Positions 1 through 11,238 of a stretch of 64,000 nt of DNA are shown one piece after another (position 1 is the first letter of the stretch; each line of letters begins with the position of its first letter). A model generated the notes under the pieces. That model was not told where the DNA came from, ran no database searches, and was given only the letters and a program-made list of their open reading frames with translations. Where the stretch lies: the NCBI GenBank assembly GCA_002778195.1, contig PCDI01000004.1, positions 1,186,733 through 1,250,732 of the forward strand, given 5' to 3'. Both the position numbers and the translations under genes were made by a program. The DNA is from Raffaelea ambrosiae. Taxonomy: Eukaryota; Ascomycota; Sordariomycetes; Ophiostomatales; Ophiostomataceae.

Positions 1-908
1 CGCGGAAGACAAGGGCCTCCGGGTCGTCGTCTTCCTTGGCGGTCTCAATGATGATGTCCCAGTAGCGGTTGTCTTTGAAGACGCCAGTGTCGAGGATCTG
101 GTACTCCTTGTCCTCTTTGGATCGCTTGGCGTTCTCCTCGAGGAGATCTTTGTAGGGAAACTCGGCCTGGGGGTATTTGTAGAGGTATTTCATGTAGGAG
201 TGCTAGGTATCATGTTAGTGTGACATCCTGCACGTGTCTGATTTTCGTCGTCGGAGGGTGCCTACTGTCTAAGGAAGCGAAAAAAAGGGGTGTGTTAGTA
301 TTTGTCTCGCCTGTCTCGTCTCTCTATTATTCCTGGACCCGACTTACTGGTGTGTTGTCAAGGTGGAAATGTGCTTCCTTGATGCTCTCGCCATGGTTGC
401 CCTGCGGGTTGGACAGACCAAAGAGGCGCTCCTTGAGAAAGGGACTGCAGCTGTGTTAGCAAGAGACACAAGCACGCTTGGAAGGGCCAACCCACTCCTT
501 CTCGTTCCAAAAGGCAAAGGCAATGTTCTCGAGGCCGTGCGTGTCGCTGACACCCGCGATGCCATCCTCGCCCCAGCGATAAGCTCGCGACCGCGCATGT
601 TCGTGTGGAAAATCTGGTATTTCTGCTTAGCAGGCTGCAGTCGGAACGGTGGGAGGGTTGGGGCCAGGAAACTCACGACTCCAGGCATCGCCATCTGGGC
701 TGTAATCCTCGCGCACTGGTCTCTGTTAGCAATGTGAACTGGGCAGCCCAGCGAAAGCAGCACCACAATGGAAGAGTTCCTTACCTGTCGCCCACTGCCG
801 TTCCGAAACGTATGGTCCCCATTTCTTCCAGTACTTTTCCCGCTTGCGATCTTCCCTGAGGCGCTTCTCCTCCTCGGTGAGGTACTCGTGGCCGTCGACA
901 AGAACCAT
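1..908 (-). CDS. GH63-like glycoside hydrolase (MGH1-type), N-terminal part, cut by left edge
   Basis: Five exons can be read on the minus strand: 908-785, 715-677, 613-496, 444-348 and 202 to the window edge, with phases that agree at every join. The product starts MVLVDGHEYLTEEE and continues with the charged KREKYWKKWGPYVSERQWAT block, a WSHFPHEHARSRAYRWGEDG block, then LFGLSNPQGNHGES and HSYMKYLYKYPQ. These blocks are typical of the long fungal and bacterial MGH1-like/GH63 glycosidases, (alpha/alpha)6-barrel enzymes related to mannosyl-oligosaccharide glucosidase. About 190 residues are visible; the barrel core and catalytic acids lie outside the window. No signal peptide is seen, so a cytosolic enzyme acting on alpha-glucosides is an inference. 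An in-frame ATG at 938 would add ten residues; 908 was preferred because the homologous block begins there. The true substrate is unknown. Confidence 0.8.
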
Positions 909-3362
909 GGCTGCTGGCAGTACAACGGGTGCAAACAAATACGAGGGAGGGAGTTTGCCGCGACAATTCAGACAGCAGAGACTCGAATGCTCATAGGAAA
1001 AGGCTGGAAACCAAAGAAACCCCGAAGAAACCCAAAAAAGACGCAGTGGGAGTGACCAGCAACTGCAGGACCTTGGGTTTGTCAGGATTCCACGATGTCG
1101 GAAAACCGCATTACTATGTACTATGTAATGTGGGCTGGAGCTAAGAGCTGGCTTTAAGCTAGTTATCGCTGTAGTTTTTTGTTTCTGCTCCCGTCCCTCC
1201 CACTATTAGTGCCCCTTGCAGATAAGCCGGATGGCGCATAGCTCCAGCGGCAAAATAAATTGCATGTGTGCTGCGTTCCAGGGTCAGTCAGACCTGCACA
1301 GAAGAACGACCCCACCCGCCAATGGAGAGATAGCACGGTGGGGTAGTATCAGAAGCATTTGCCATTCCAGCTATTGGCGCCAAACTCGGTGCCGAAACCT
1401 GCCAAAAACAGCAGCCACGCCAGGGAGGAAGGAACGACGCAACCGGACGAGACATCCAGTCGTGAGGCCCCATGGAAACGAGACAAGTCGCGCACCTGTC
1501 TTTTGCCTCGTTGCGCCTGGCAATGTACACGGCAATTCTTTCGATGAGCTGCAGCCGCTGACAGGTCCAAAACAACAACCGGCGCCTATCTGCAGGACAG
1601 CTCTGTAGCCTTGCAGCGCTAATTCACTTCCTGGGAACGACCTGCAGTAAAAGAGACCGCATGCATGCACAGAGCAGCTATATATATATATAGCTTGCTC
1701 TATGCGGGAATTCGCCCCCGTGCCATGCTTCGCTTGAAAGAGAAGTAAAAAAGACCACCATAACCGCCGTGTGTGGATGCAAAAACTAATACAGTGCCCA
1801 ATAACTTCCCATCAACCTCCCAACCGTTGGCGCTTCCCTGGACGGTCCCAACATATAAATCTTCGAACCCCATATAATTCCAAACATGAGCCCCTTGTCC
1901 CTTGCAGACACTCCTGCACCTTTTTTATGTTGTCTCTGAGCAACACCACACTGGTCAGTCCGCTCGAGGCTACATCTCCTGCGGCCGCAGTCGTCCCTGT
2001 CACCGGCATGCCCCAGACCGCGCGTAAAAGTTGGCCTGCCGCCTCCATTCACCTCGAATTCGTCGAAAACACGAGAGTGTTGTCTTTCCCGTCGCTGTTC
2101 TTGTTGTTCTTCCTAGTGGTGGTGTTGCATCTGCCGCCCACCACTGCCCATGCCCGATACCTGATACTCCACCGACACGCCCAGGGCGTCCTCGACCATT
2201 TCCAGCAGGTGCTGCATCATCTGCATAAGGTTTTTGATTTGCAGACCGCCGTGGAGAACAGGGAAGCCGGTCAGCTGCAGCCAGGGAATGGTTTGCAAGA
2301 CCTGCAAAGACGCGACTGGTGTTTGGGCAAGAAAGACTTGTATTGGTCTGAGCCGGCCATTGGGGGGGAGACAATGAGAAGAAATATCAGGGGGCGAAGT
2401 TGCATAGCAGTCCGAGACAAATTCGGGGGAGGAGATCCAATGTCGGGGCTTTATGGAATTTCGGTTCCAAAAGTTGGCCCGCGTATAGCGACGTGTCTGG
2501 CGGCGCATCATTCGGAAGGTTTAGCTGTTTTCGTGGCAATGCTTTTGTATTGCAGAATGTGAATGAACAACGGCATTTGCTTGCCATCGCTTAGATCACA
2601 GGAGTCTTCCGAGACGGCCACGATCACGCCGTGTTACGAAGAGTGCGGTGTAAGGATGTCGGGGACTTTTTAAGGTTGAACCGTCAAGACAGGCTCGTAG
2701 ACTTTCGGGGTTCAGAAATGTTGCCCGATTCGGCTGTTACACCATCCCTGGGCGGAAGGGATTGTCCACTAGGAATACTCCAGCACGTACTAAGTATGCA
2801 CTCGCAGTGTGCCGTGGCCTTGCTTGGCTGCCCCAATCACCCAGAAAAGGCAACATTTACGGCTTTAACAGCGGCGTGGGTGTGAATCTCCGCAATCTCG
2901 TTTGGGGAGGCTGAGGGGCTAGCGCCCGGTAAGTCGGGGAAACTAGGCCGTGCCGGCCCCGACCTCTTGACGAGCCTCAGGCGTGAAAGTCACCGAGCGG
3001 CGGATATACACTGGCCCCGTTGGCAGCGATCTGGGAGTGGGATATGCTGGTAACCAGAGCTTGTTCTTCATAGATCCACGCTATTATTCGATCTGTTAGT
3101 TTGCGACTTCGGGAGCCAAATCTCACTTACACGCTGAGCTTATTTCTTGGACAGTTCAGAGCATTTTCATAGCGTTTCCAGAGCCGACTTACAGAGCAAC
3201 GTACAGAGAGACTTATAGGGCCAGAGCACTATACCCTTCCATACTACCACGAGTAGGAGAACGCGGTATAATTCACGACAGTTCCGAGAAGGCTTTCCAA
3301 CTGCCAGAGACTGTTCATTACTTCGACTTTGTCACAGCCCTGTTTCTGAGTTTCCTGGTATC
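909..3362. other. Intergenic region with a TATATA tract and one possible coding relic
   Basis: This 2.45 kb spacer separates the divergent GH63-like gene and the MFS exporter, so it carries both promoters. It contains two overlapping copies of the octamer ACTATGTA (1113-1127), an alternating TA tract at about 1679-1692, and a minus-strand coding-like fragment described separately. Open frames on the plus strand here (for example 1771-2562) have no recognisable domain and look like chance. Confidence 0.6.
2113..2370 (-). pseudogene. Possible orphan C-terminal coding fragment
   Basis: On the minus strand a stretch with protein-like, amphipathic character (blocks TIPWLQLTGFPVLHGGLQIK, then LMQMMQHLLEMVEDALGVSV) ends at a stop at 2113. 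It resembles the helical C-terminus of fungal regulatory proteins such as some Zn2Cys6 factors, but no DNA-binding domain or start is present upstream in any frame. It could be the last exon of a decayed gene or chance. I cannot name a family. Confidence 0.25.
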
Positions 3363-5269
3363 ATGTCCAACAAGGGGGCCGAGATCAACGATCTTCCTTC
3401 GGGGACCAGCTCCGAAGAGACAAAGGTGGACGATGTCACCCTTCCAAACGACAAAGCTGCAGAAGAGCCAGCATTCGAACGCGGACCCCGGTTCTGGGCC
3501 ATCATTGGCACGCTCTGTATTATTGGCATTCTAAGTGCTCTCGAAAACACGGTGGTGACGACCTCGCTGCCGTTTATTACGACCGAGCTGCAGCTTGGCG
3601 AAAACTACATCTGGGTGACAAATGTATTTTTCTTGACAGGGTATGTTCAGAATGAAGAGAGAAAAAAAAAGGACACGAAACAAATGACCAGCAAGGAGGA
3701 AAGAGAAGAAAGCAGATCAAGAAATATGAACATGTGAAGAATGAGGGACCAGAAAACAGAACCAAACAACCAAACAATAGCTAGCAAAAAAAAGGGGGGC
3801 TCGAGCCAATTAACTAACACACTCACTCCAGTGCCATTGTCCAGCCCCTCTTTGGCCAGCTCGCCAACATCTTTGGCCGCCGCTACATCACCCTCATCAT
3901 CGTCTCGCTCTTCACCCTCGGCAGCGGCATTGCCGGCGGCGCCCACAATGGCGCCACCCTCATCGCCGGCCGGGCCGTCCAGGGCCTGGGCGCCGGCGGC
4001 ATCAACATGATTATCGACGTCATCGTGTCGGACCTGGTGCCGCTGCGCGAGCGCGGCAACTACATGGCCTGCGTGCTGCTGGTGTACTTTGTCGGCACCG
4101 CCATTGGGCCCTACGTGGGTGGCGCCATTGTGCAGACGACGACCTGGCGGTGGGTGTTTCTGATCAACCTGCCGGTCGGCGGCGTCTCCATCATCATGAT
4201 CCTCCTCTTCCTCCAGGTCAAGTACAACAAGGAGATGTCCTTTGGCCAGAAGCTGCGCCGCATCGACTACGGCGGCAACCTCCTCCTCACCGCGTCCACC
4301 GTGGCCATCCTGTACGCCCTGACCTACGGCGGCACCCAGCGGGCCTGGTCGGCCTGGCAGATCGTGCTCCCGCTCGTCCTCGGCCTGGCCGGGCTGGTGC
4401 TCTTTGCCTTTTTCGAGACCACGCACCTGGTCGTGGAGCCCATGGTGCCCATCCGCCTCTTTGCCAACCGCACGTCCGCCACCATCTTTGCCATCACCTT
4501 TCTCAACTCCGCGCTGCTGTACTGGATGCTCTTTTTCCTGCCCGTCTACTTCCAGGCCGCCCTCGGCAGCTCGCCCGAGCGGTCCGGCGTCCAGGTGCTG
4601 CCCGCCATCGTGGTGGCCGTGCCGGCCGCCATCGTGTCCGTGCTGCTGCTGGCCAAGTTTGGCCGCTACAAGCCGCTGCACCTGTTTGGCTTTGCCGTCA
4701 ACACCGTCGGCCTCGGCCTGCTCACGCTGCTGGACGAGCACTCGTCCACGGCCGCGTGGGTGCTCTTCCAGATGGTCACGGCCGCGGGCTCCGGCTTCGT
4801 CCTGAACACGCTGCTGCCGGCCTGCCAGACGCCGCTGCCCGAGAGCGACCAGGCAGCCGTGACCGCGGCGTGGTCGTTTGTGCGGTCCTTTGGCAGCATC
4901 TGGGGCGTGGCCATCCCGGCCGCCATCTTCAACAACTACTTTGACCGGCTGTCGGCCGTGCGGATTTCAGACCAGGCCGTGGCGGCCCAGTTCCTGCACG
5001 GCCAGGCCTACAAGTCCGTCAGCGCCACTTTCCTGGACACCTTTCCGCCGGCCCTCAAGCAGGAGATTGTCTCCGTGTACACGGAGAGCCTCAAGTATGT
5101 CTGGCGGTACTCGATCATCTTCGGCGGCCTGGCCTTTTTCCTGGTGTTCATCGAGAAGCAGATCAAGATGCGCACCGAACTGGACACGGAGTTCGGCATG
5201 GCCGACTCGAAGAAGGAACAGAAGAACAAGAACGAGAGTGTTGAAGGCGTCGACGACAAGAAAGTGTGA
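3363..5269 (+). CDS. MFS drug/toxin exporter, DHA2-like 14-TM family
   Basis: Two exons, 3363-3640 and 3832-5269, join in phase 2 to give about 571 residues. The first hydrophobic segment (FWAIIGTLCIIGILSALENTV) carries the usual TM1 pattern of fungal multidrug exporters. Exon 2 opens with motif A, GQLANIFGRRY, and later has the antiporter motif C, GTAIGPYVGG, followed by TTWRWVFLINLPVG, all hallmarks of the DHA2/14-TM proton antiporters such as those in fungal toxin clusters. The C-terminus is charged and cytosolic. The 191-nt intron is long for this window. No biosynthetic genes adjoin it, so a general efflux role at the plasma membrane is more likely than a cluster-linked exporter; the substrate cannot be told. 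Third codon positions are very GC-rich, as in its neighbours. Confidence 0.9.
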
Positions 5270-6324
5270 TGTGTGTCTTGTCGGAGTCGGATGCAAGGGG
5301 AGATGGGGAGATGTTGTGAAATAGGACTTCTGAAGTAGATGCGTTCGATACCAAAAGCCTCTTCTAAATAGAAATTTACTCCTCTGTTCAAAGCACCTTT
5401 CCAGCAAAATCAGGAGTCGGCAGCACATGCAGAGAGCTTGCATCCGCGCACTTCTCCTCTTTGCAGCATGCCCAGGCCCTGCAGAATGGCATCCCAGTCG
5501 CCCGCCAGCTCCCGCACAGGGTTGTGTTTCAATGAGAGTAGTCATCACCGTCGTTGTCACCGTTAATTGACGGCTGCACCACCTCCAAGTGAATGAGTGA
5601 GCAACTGCTTGAGCGGACTGCCGCCGTCTCGGGTCTGCCGGTATGGATTCACTGGCCGTCGAGTCATGTGCTAGAGAGCGACAACCAAAAGGACGGGTCA
5701 CACGGCGTGCTGCAGAGCCTGGATGCTGGCCTGTAGTTATCCCATAATGGCAACGACGTTCGCCGATACAGACCGAGCAGGACCGTTACTCTTTCCGGAT
5801 GAGAGACAAGAAAATAATCTGGCTGTAAAATTTGGCTTTTTTTTTCACTTTTTCGCTTTGTGTCTTGTGTTTTCGCTTCTTGCTTCTTGCTTCTTGCTTT
5901 TGGTCATCATTTGTCATTTGTCATTTGTCGTTTTGCCATTTCTTGTTTTCTAGAACGCCTATATGAACGAGTAAGGAACAGCGAGGTTGAGGGAATAAAC
6001 TGTGAAGCTCTCCGACACAAAACAAATGAAAGTAAACCCAAAGCATCGAGACATGGCAGCTGGCCGACAGAAGCCTTCCCTTGCATAAACCAACGACCCG
6101 CCATGCAGAACATGTCTCCCTATCACCGTGTTTGCTTGCCTGTGCGCGTCTTCGTATGCGCTGTTCTTCGCCTGTGTCTTTTCTTCGTAATACCCCGTTT
6201 TCCCGTGTTATGGTGTTTGTGTGGTGTATATATTTGTATGTACGTTTTCTTTTTCTTTCTTCGTATGTTCATTTCGCTTTTGAGCAGGAATGATCGCCTT
6301 GGCGATCTAAAATGTCATCCCCCT
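5270..6324. other. Intergenic spacer between convergent genes
   Basis: This spacer lies between the 3' ends of the MFS exporter and the PP2C gene. It includes short slippage-like repeats near 5876-5930 (CTTCTTG and CATTTGT units) and T-rich tracts fitting 3' UTRs. I see no gene in it. Confidence 0.6.
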
Positions 6325-8417
6325 CTATAACTTGGGCTTGAACGAGGATGTCGAGCCGGTTGCTTCTTGGTTTACCACCACGTCGCCGGATGTGTTGCCG
6401 TTGCCAAAGAAGATGACCTGCACCGTCAAATCGTCACTGAGCACGTTAGTATGGGGGGTTCAAGTCCTCTGGAATTGCCAGATGATCCAAAACTTACCGA
6501 TACCGCCGAGAGAAGGGTGCGGGCAGTGTCAGAAGAGCCGACACCTGCTCCTCGTTGGTGCCGCCCAGGGCATTGCGGATCAGGTGCGTGGCCGCGTTCT
6601 TATCCTTGACCAGAAATCGGTCATTGTCCTCGGGCGAGATGCCCCATTGCCGCAGCCGGATGGGCGTCCGCTCGCCGTGCTGGTTGCCGCCCGGGGCTGC
6701 CGCTTCCACGGGCAGAGCGCCCCCCTTACCTCCACCAAAGATCTTGGTCCAGGTCGACTCAAGGTTGCCGTTGGCATTGGCGTTGCCGCCCGCACTCGCC
6801 GAAGCTTTCGCTTGCACCTCGATCCACTTGCCAACCAGACCGACAGCCTCCTCATTCGTCAGCATCTCCCACAGGCCGTCAGTGGCCATGACGACAAAAT
6901 CGCCCTTCTCCGGCTCAATCTTGGTGGTCGACACCACGGGTTCCGCCGTAACGTACGGTGGCGTGCGCATCAGGGGAGATGGGCTGCGGCCAAAGAAGGA
7001 TTCGCGCAGGCGGTCGGACACCTCGCGCGTCCACTTGTAGCTGGCGTCGCCGAAGGCCCGCGTCGGCTCCAGACCGCCCAGCACGCGGCCGTTGCGCACA
7101 ACGTGCTCCTCGCCCGGGTGCAGCTTGCGGAGGCGTGCTGCTTCGTCGGGGTTGCTGCCCGTCTGATCAACAGACAGCGGCGTAGCCGTCCACTTGCCGT
7201 TGGCCGACCGCCGGCCCAGAACGGCGCGTGAGTCGCCCGTGCAGGCAACGCGCAGCAGCTTAGACTTGCTATCGTAGAAGGACAGGAGCGCGCACGAGCC
7301 CGACAGGGCTGGTGCCAGCACCTCGGCAGCAACCGTCTTGGACTTTTGGCCCAGCACCTTCTTCGCGCTCTGGTTCACAATGTCGTCATCCAGCCGCGTG
7401 AAGCCCATCTTGATGGCACCCTCAATGGCATCGGCTGGTGGGTCGCCTTCCGAGACGGACTTGTATGTGTCGTTCAGCTCGCGTGCGACGTAGCTGATCA
7501 GTGTCTGTCGGAGCTTGGCCGACGTGGTCCATCCTCTGTGAACAGAAACGTGTTCGTTAGCATGGCATCTTCACCCGTCCGTCCTTTTCTAGGAGCGCAT
7601 ATAGAACTACTCACGAGTGGCCGTCAAAAACGCCCCAGAAATTCCAATCGGTCGTGTTGGCATTGACGCCCTCGCTGCGGACGGGCACCTCGACAATCTT
7701 TTCGGCGTGGTCGTCCTCAATGGGATCGTTGCTCGCAAGCTGCACCAGATCGTATCGTAGCACTCCCTTGCCCCGGTTGATCGAGTAGGACTCTTCGTTC
7801 TTGCGCAGGCGCTCCGTCGCCTGGTCGGGCGTCAGCATCTCTATCACCCGCCGGCCAACGCCGTCCGTCATCTTGGAAATGGGGCCTTCGCCGATGATCG
7901 TGCCGGTGCTCAGCTCGTTGGCGCCGATAACGAGGACGTTACGGGTAATGGCGGCCGCTTCGCTGCCGGCGGTGGATGTGCCTCCTCCTCCCGGAGCGGG
8001 TACCGCAGCAGCTGGCGCTCCAGGAGCTTTTGTGGAAAAGGCTGCAGCGGCGCTGCCGATCTGGTTGCCCCCTGCCTCGCCCTGAATTGCGTAGTAGGCT
8101 CCGTAGCCGACAAGACCGGACACAACCGCCACAGATAGCCGGCGGGCGTACATAGACGAGCGCATGGGTTCGCCTGGTGGCAGCTTCGGGGCGAAGTTGG
8201 AGATGGCGCGCAGCTGGACCTGGAACTGTCGCCGTTGCAGGAAGGGGCTCGTAGAGATGTGGCGAAGCCGCTCACTGAGGAAGGACTGGTAGCAAGGAGG
8301 GCGCTGGGCGAGCGGCACGATCTGCGAGAAGAGGGAGGAGTGGCGGCTTGTGCGGGACAGGCCGCGGACCGAGTTCTGGCAGGTCGTCCGGAGGGCCCTG
8401 ACGGCGGCACGACGCAT
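6325..8417 (-). CDS. Mitochondrial PP2C-type protein phosphatase (Ptc5/PDP family)
   Basis: Three exons (8417-7615, 7535-6498, 6436-6325) give about 650 residues. The N-terminus (MRRAAVRALRTT...) is rich in Arg and Ser with no acidic residues, as in mitochondrial presequences, and is followed by a membrane segment near residues 94-111. The segment MLTPDQATERLRKNEESY before the catalytic core is typical of pyruvate dehydrogenase phosphatases. PP2C metal motifs are intact: FDGHSG at 264-269, CTGDSRAV, GGLEPTRAFGD, and MATDGLWE. The C-terminal exon ends DDLTVQVIFFGN, the usual last strand of the fold. By family it should dephosphorylate the E1 alpha subunit of pyruvate dehydrogenase on the mitochondrial inner membrane. 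Further in-frame ATGs up to 8933 exist, but that extension lacks conservation and would bury the presequence. It is divergent from the KPWE-motif gene. Confidence 0.9.
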
Positions 8418-9161
8418 GGAGGCGGTTACGGGCAGATGGGAGAAAGGAGGGAGGGGGGAGTCGAGGATGGGCCGAGAATGGCGGCAGCTTGAGGGTGGAA
8501 GAGAGTTGAGGCGAAGGGAGAAGAGAGAGAGAAGAAAGAAAAGAAGAGACCAAAAAGGACGAAGAGGGGCGAAATCTTGAAGGAGGTTCACCAAAACGGG
8601 GGCGCGTCGCACAAAATAGTAATCCTTTATTCTGGTCGCGAAGGAGACAACAAAAACTCCGACGCCGTTGGACAAAAACTGGGGCAGTCTATCACAGTCA
8701 CGGGCCAGAGTGTGTGTGAGGGCGAGTGTGAGGGATGATGGTTGCTTGTGCACGCGAGCTGAGGCTGGACAAAGAAAGTGTATGTGGTAAGCCTCGTTCT
8801 TGGTATGGTGACGTTCTCTAATTTGAGGGGTGGCAGAAACAGAAGGAGCAGGCGACTCATCAGAAAAAGGAAGGCGGGCAGACCTCCTAGTGGTCCGTGC
8901 ATCGGATCCTCGAGACGACGCCGCGCCCAGCAATTGGCTTTGCTTCAGTGGACAGACAGACTGGAGAGCAGGAGCCTCGGCTTAAAGCTGGAGGCTACAG
9001 TGAAGGAGCACTAGCGCGGAGCCGCTGTAAGCCCCTCCAGTGTCCCACTGCCGCATGTGCACCTTAACAAGCTGGAGCTAGTAACTACAACATTGATGGG
9101 AAACGACGACAACCTCAACTACTCCTACAGCCGAACAGAGTAACCTCTAACCAATTCGGCT
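8418..9161. promoter_or_regulatory. Divergent promoter region of the PP2C and KPWE-motif genes
   Basis: These 744 bp separate the start codons of two divergent genes. The left part is purine-rich on the plus strand (pyrimidine-rich on the minus strand, 8440-8580), as is common in fungal 5' UTRs. No TATA box or known operator can be assigned. Confidence 0.45.
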
Positions 9162-10400
9162 ATGGCAACTTCCTCTGCTGAAGGCCCCCTTGCGGCAGCC
9201 GACACGGTGCCAGCAGCACCCGAGTTTGAGGCCTTTGACACATTTCCCTGGTCTAAGCACAAGGCGTTTCTGGTAGGTGAAGAGAAGAACGATAAGTTGA
9301 CAAAGCCGATGAGAGGAGAAAAGAGAAGGACAGATACATAGGGGAGAGTTGCAAACTCTGAGGACGTCGACTTTTATGAAGAAAGTCCAGCAAGGGGAAA
9401 CAAAAGGAAGACAGCCACAGAAAGACGAACTTCACAAGAGGAACTCACCACTAACTTGCCTCCAGCTCGGCCTCGTCGAAACCCTCGGTGGCCCCAACGC
9501 CCTCCTCGCTCCCAACGATACCCACGAAGGTAGTACCGCCTTCTGCCGCACCGTCTTCTTTCGCCGCCAGACCACCCGCCGCATCGACCTCATCCGGTAT
9601 AACACGTTTCGAGCCAGCCACCCAGAGTATCCGTCCATCGATCGGCGGCTTCTTGTGGCCCTATACAAGGCCGCCAAAGACATCCCAGAGGATGCAACAA
9701 ATGGGGTGAATGGCGGCGAGGTGACCAATGGAATGGCCACAGTGCTCTCGCCACCCGGCACGACCCGCAGCCGGCGCATCATCGAGGCCGTCGCCGCCGG
9801 GCCCATGATCAACCCCTTTGACGGCACGCCAACACCGCCATTGACTCTGGCTCAAGACGACGACGTCCCATCGTGGCAGAAGAGCGCACCGAGAAACGAG
9901 CTGCGAGTGCCCAAGGAAGCCCTGTCTGCAGACAGTGCAGCAGCAGCGGCAGCGGGTTCCTCTACCGGCGAGGCCCCCTACTCGGACAAGTTTGCCAAGG
10001 TGGTGGAGGCAATCCAGACGGGCAAAGAGCTGGAGGGCATCCGGCAGATCCCCGACACGGTTGTGCGGCAAGCGGTGAGTTTTGGGATGGGAGAGGGGGG
10101 CGAAACTTGGATAAAATATCAGATGTGGCTTTTGTATTGACCGGTTAACAACCGCAGGGCATCACACCTCTGGGCAAGCTCAAGGCCCCCAAAAAACCAT
10201 GGGAGATGGCAGCATCGGCCAATGCCGTGTCGCCGCTGGCCGTCCTGGGAGACACCGCACCAGGGCAGCCGGGCGGCGCGACGATGTCTCTCGTCGACCT
10301 CGAGTTTCCGCCGCCGCCACCGCCAAAGGAGGAGAACAAGGAGGAAAAGGGTGACGGGGATGGCGAGACGAAATCAGATCAAGGAGCACCAGCGAGTTGA
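9162..10400 (+). CDS. KPWE-motif peroxisomal import factor, PEX39 type
   Basis: Three exons, 9162-9272, 9466-10074 and 10158-10400, all joined in phase 0, encode about 320 residues. The C-terminal region has a conserved unit at residues 209-256: YSDKFAKVVEAIQTGKELEG, then IRQIPDTV, then a linker ending KAPKKPWE. This is the Pfam-type KPWE domain, often labelled PEX14-like, found in the proteins recently named PEX39 (yeast YJR012C and human C6orf226), which assist PEX7-dependent import of PTS2 cargo. The N-terminal part (EAFDTFPWSKHKAFLLGLVE, then RRQTTRRIDLIRY) is a second conserved block of unknown role. The tail is acidic and Lys-rich. No signal or membrane segment is seen, fitting a soluble factor. 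Assignment rests on the motif, read by eye. Confidence 0.75.
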
Positions 10401-11238
10401 GAGGCATGGTCAAGGTCAAGATGGGGAATTGCATTGATATACAAAGTATGAGAAAAGTTTGAAATTGTTTAGCCATGATTTATATCCCATGTTTCCTTTT
10501 TGCATCTTACATCCATTCTGTTTTACATGGTGAAGTATCATACCACTCAAGGAACACTGAAAACCAATGAGGCATGTAGCAATGTGTTGATCTACTCTTG
10601 TCTAGGCGATTATTATGGCTCGCACAGCAAACAATGCCAGTCAACACCACCTGCTGTGAGGATGAATGTCTCAGCAGGGGTGTCTATGGGGGCACAATAT
10701 CAGTTAATTTTTTAGTCCTTTTAGTACCCCGAGTACTCCAAATACTCCCTCCAGATTTTCCCAAGAAAATTGAGTCCTGGGCACTCAATGGCTGCACAAG
10801 ATCACATAGTAAGGGAGCCATCATAGCTGCGGAATTGAAAGCTTAATGCACGCGCTAAGTTGCGGGAGGTCCAATGCTGACTGACAGGACGCGGGTGGAA
10901 AAAAAATAGCGGACAGGGGAGAAGGTGGGGCGCGCGTTTTGTGCTCTAACCCTATTTGGGAATTTAGTAAACATGTGCAACTCACCATCGCGTACCTTCC
11001 TTAAATTTCTGGATCGCTCCTTCCCCGCGAAACTTTGTCGGTCAACGCGCGTTTGCTCTCTCTGTGCTAGACCGTGTCGCCCAACATCGCCATACTGTCC
11101 ATTTGAATGGGCGCCTTCTCGTGATATTCCCCATAGCTTCATGTCTTTCATCGGAAAGCCCACTTTATCCTTCGAGCCGATTGAACGAGATTCCATCGAC
11201 AACCTCCTCCTCCGATCTCGTTTGCGCGCAGACGAACG
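10401..11238. other. Intergenic spacer and upstream region of the AT-hook gene
   Basis: The stretch holds the 3' UTR of the KPWE gene and the promoter of the AT-hook gene. It is moderately AT-rich between about 10430 and 10850. No gene or named site is visible. Confidence 0.5.

Noticed and set aside
1771..2562. Plus-strand frame of 263 codons
   Set aside because: Composition changes along its length, no domain or conserved block is seen, and the opposite strand holds the more protein-like text.
3647..4741. Long minus-strand frame of 364 codons
   Set aside because: It is antisense to the MFS exporter, Gly/Asp/His-rich, and arises from the GC-rich third positions of the real gene.
8418..8933. 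N-terminal extension of the PP2C up to an ATG at 8933
   Set aside because: It would bury the mitochondrial presequence and reads through pyrimidine-rich leader DNA.
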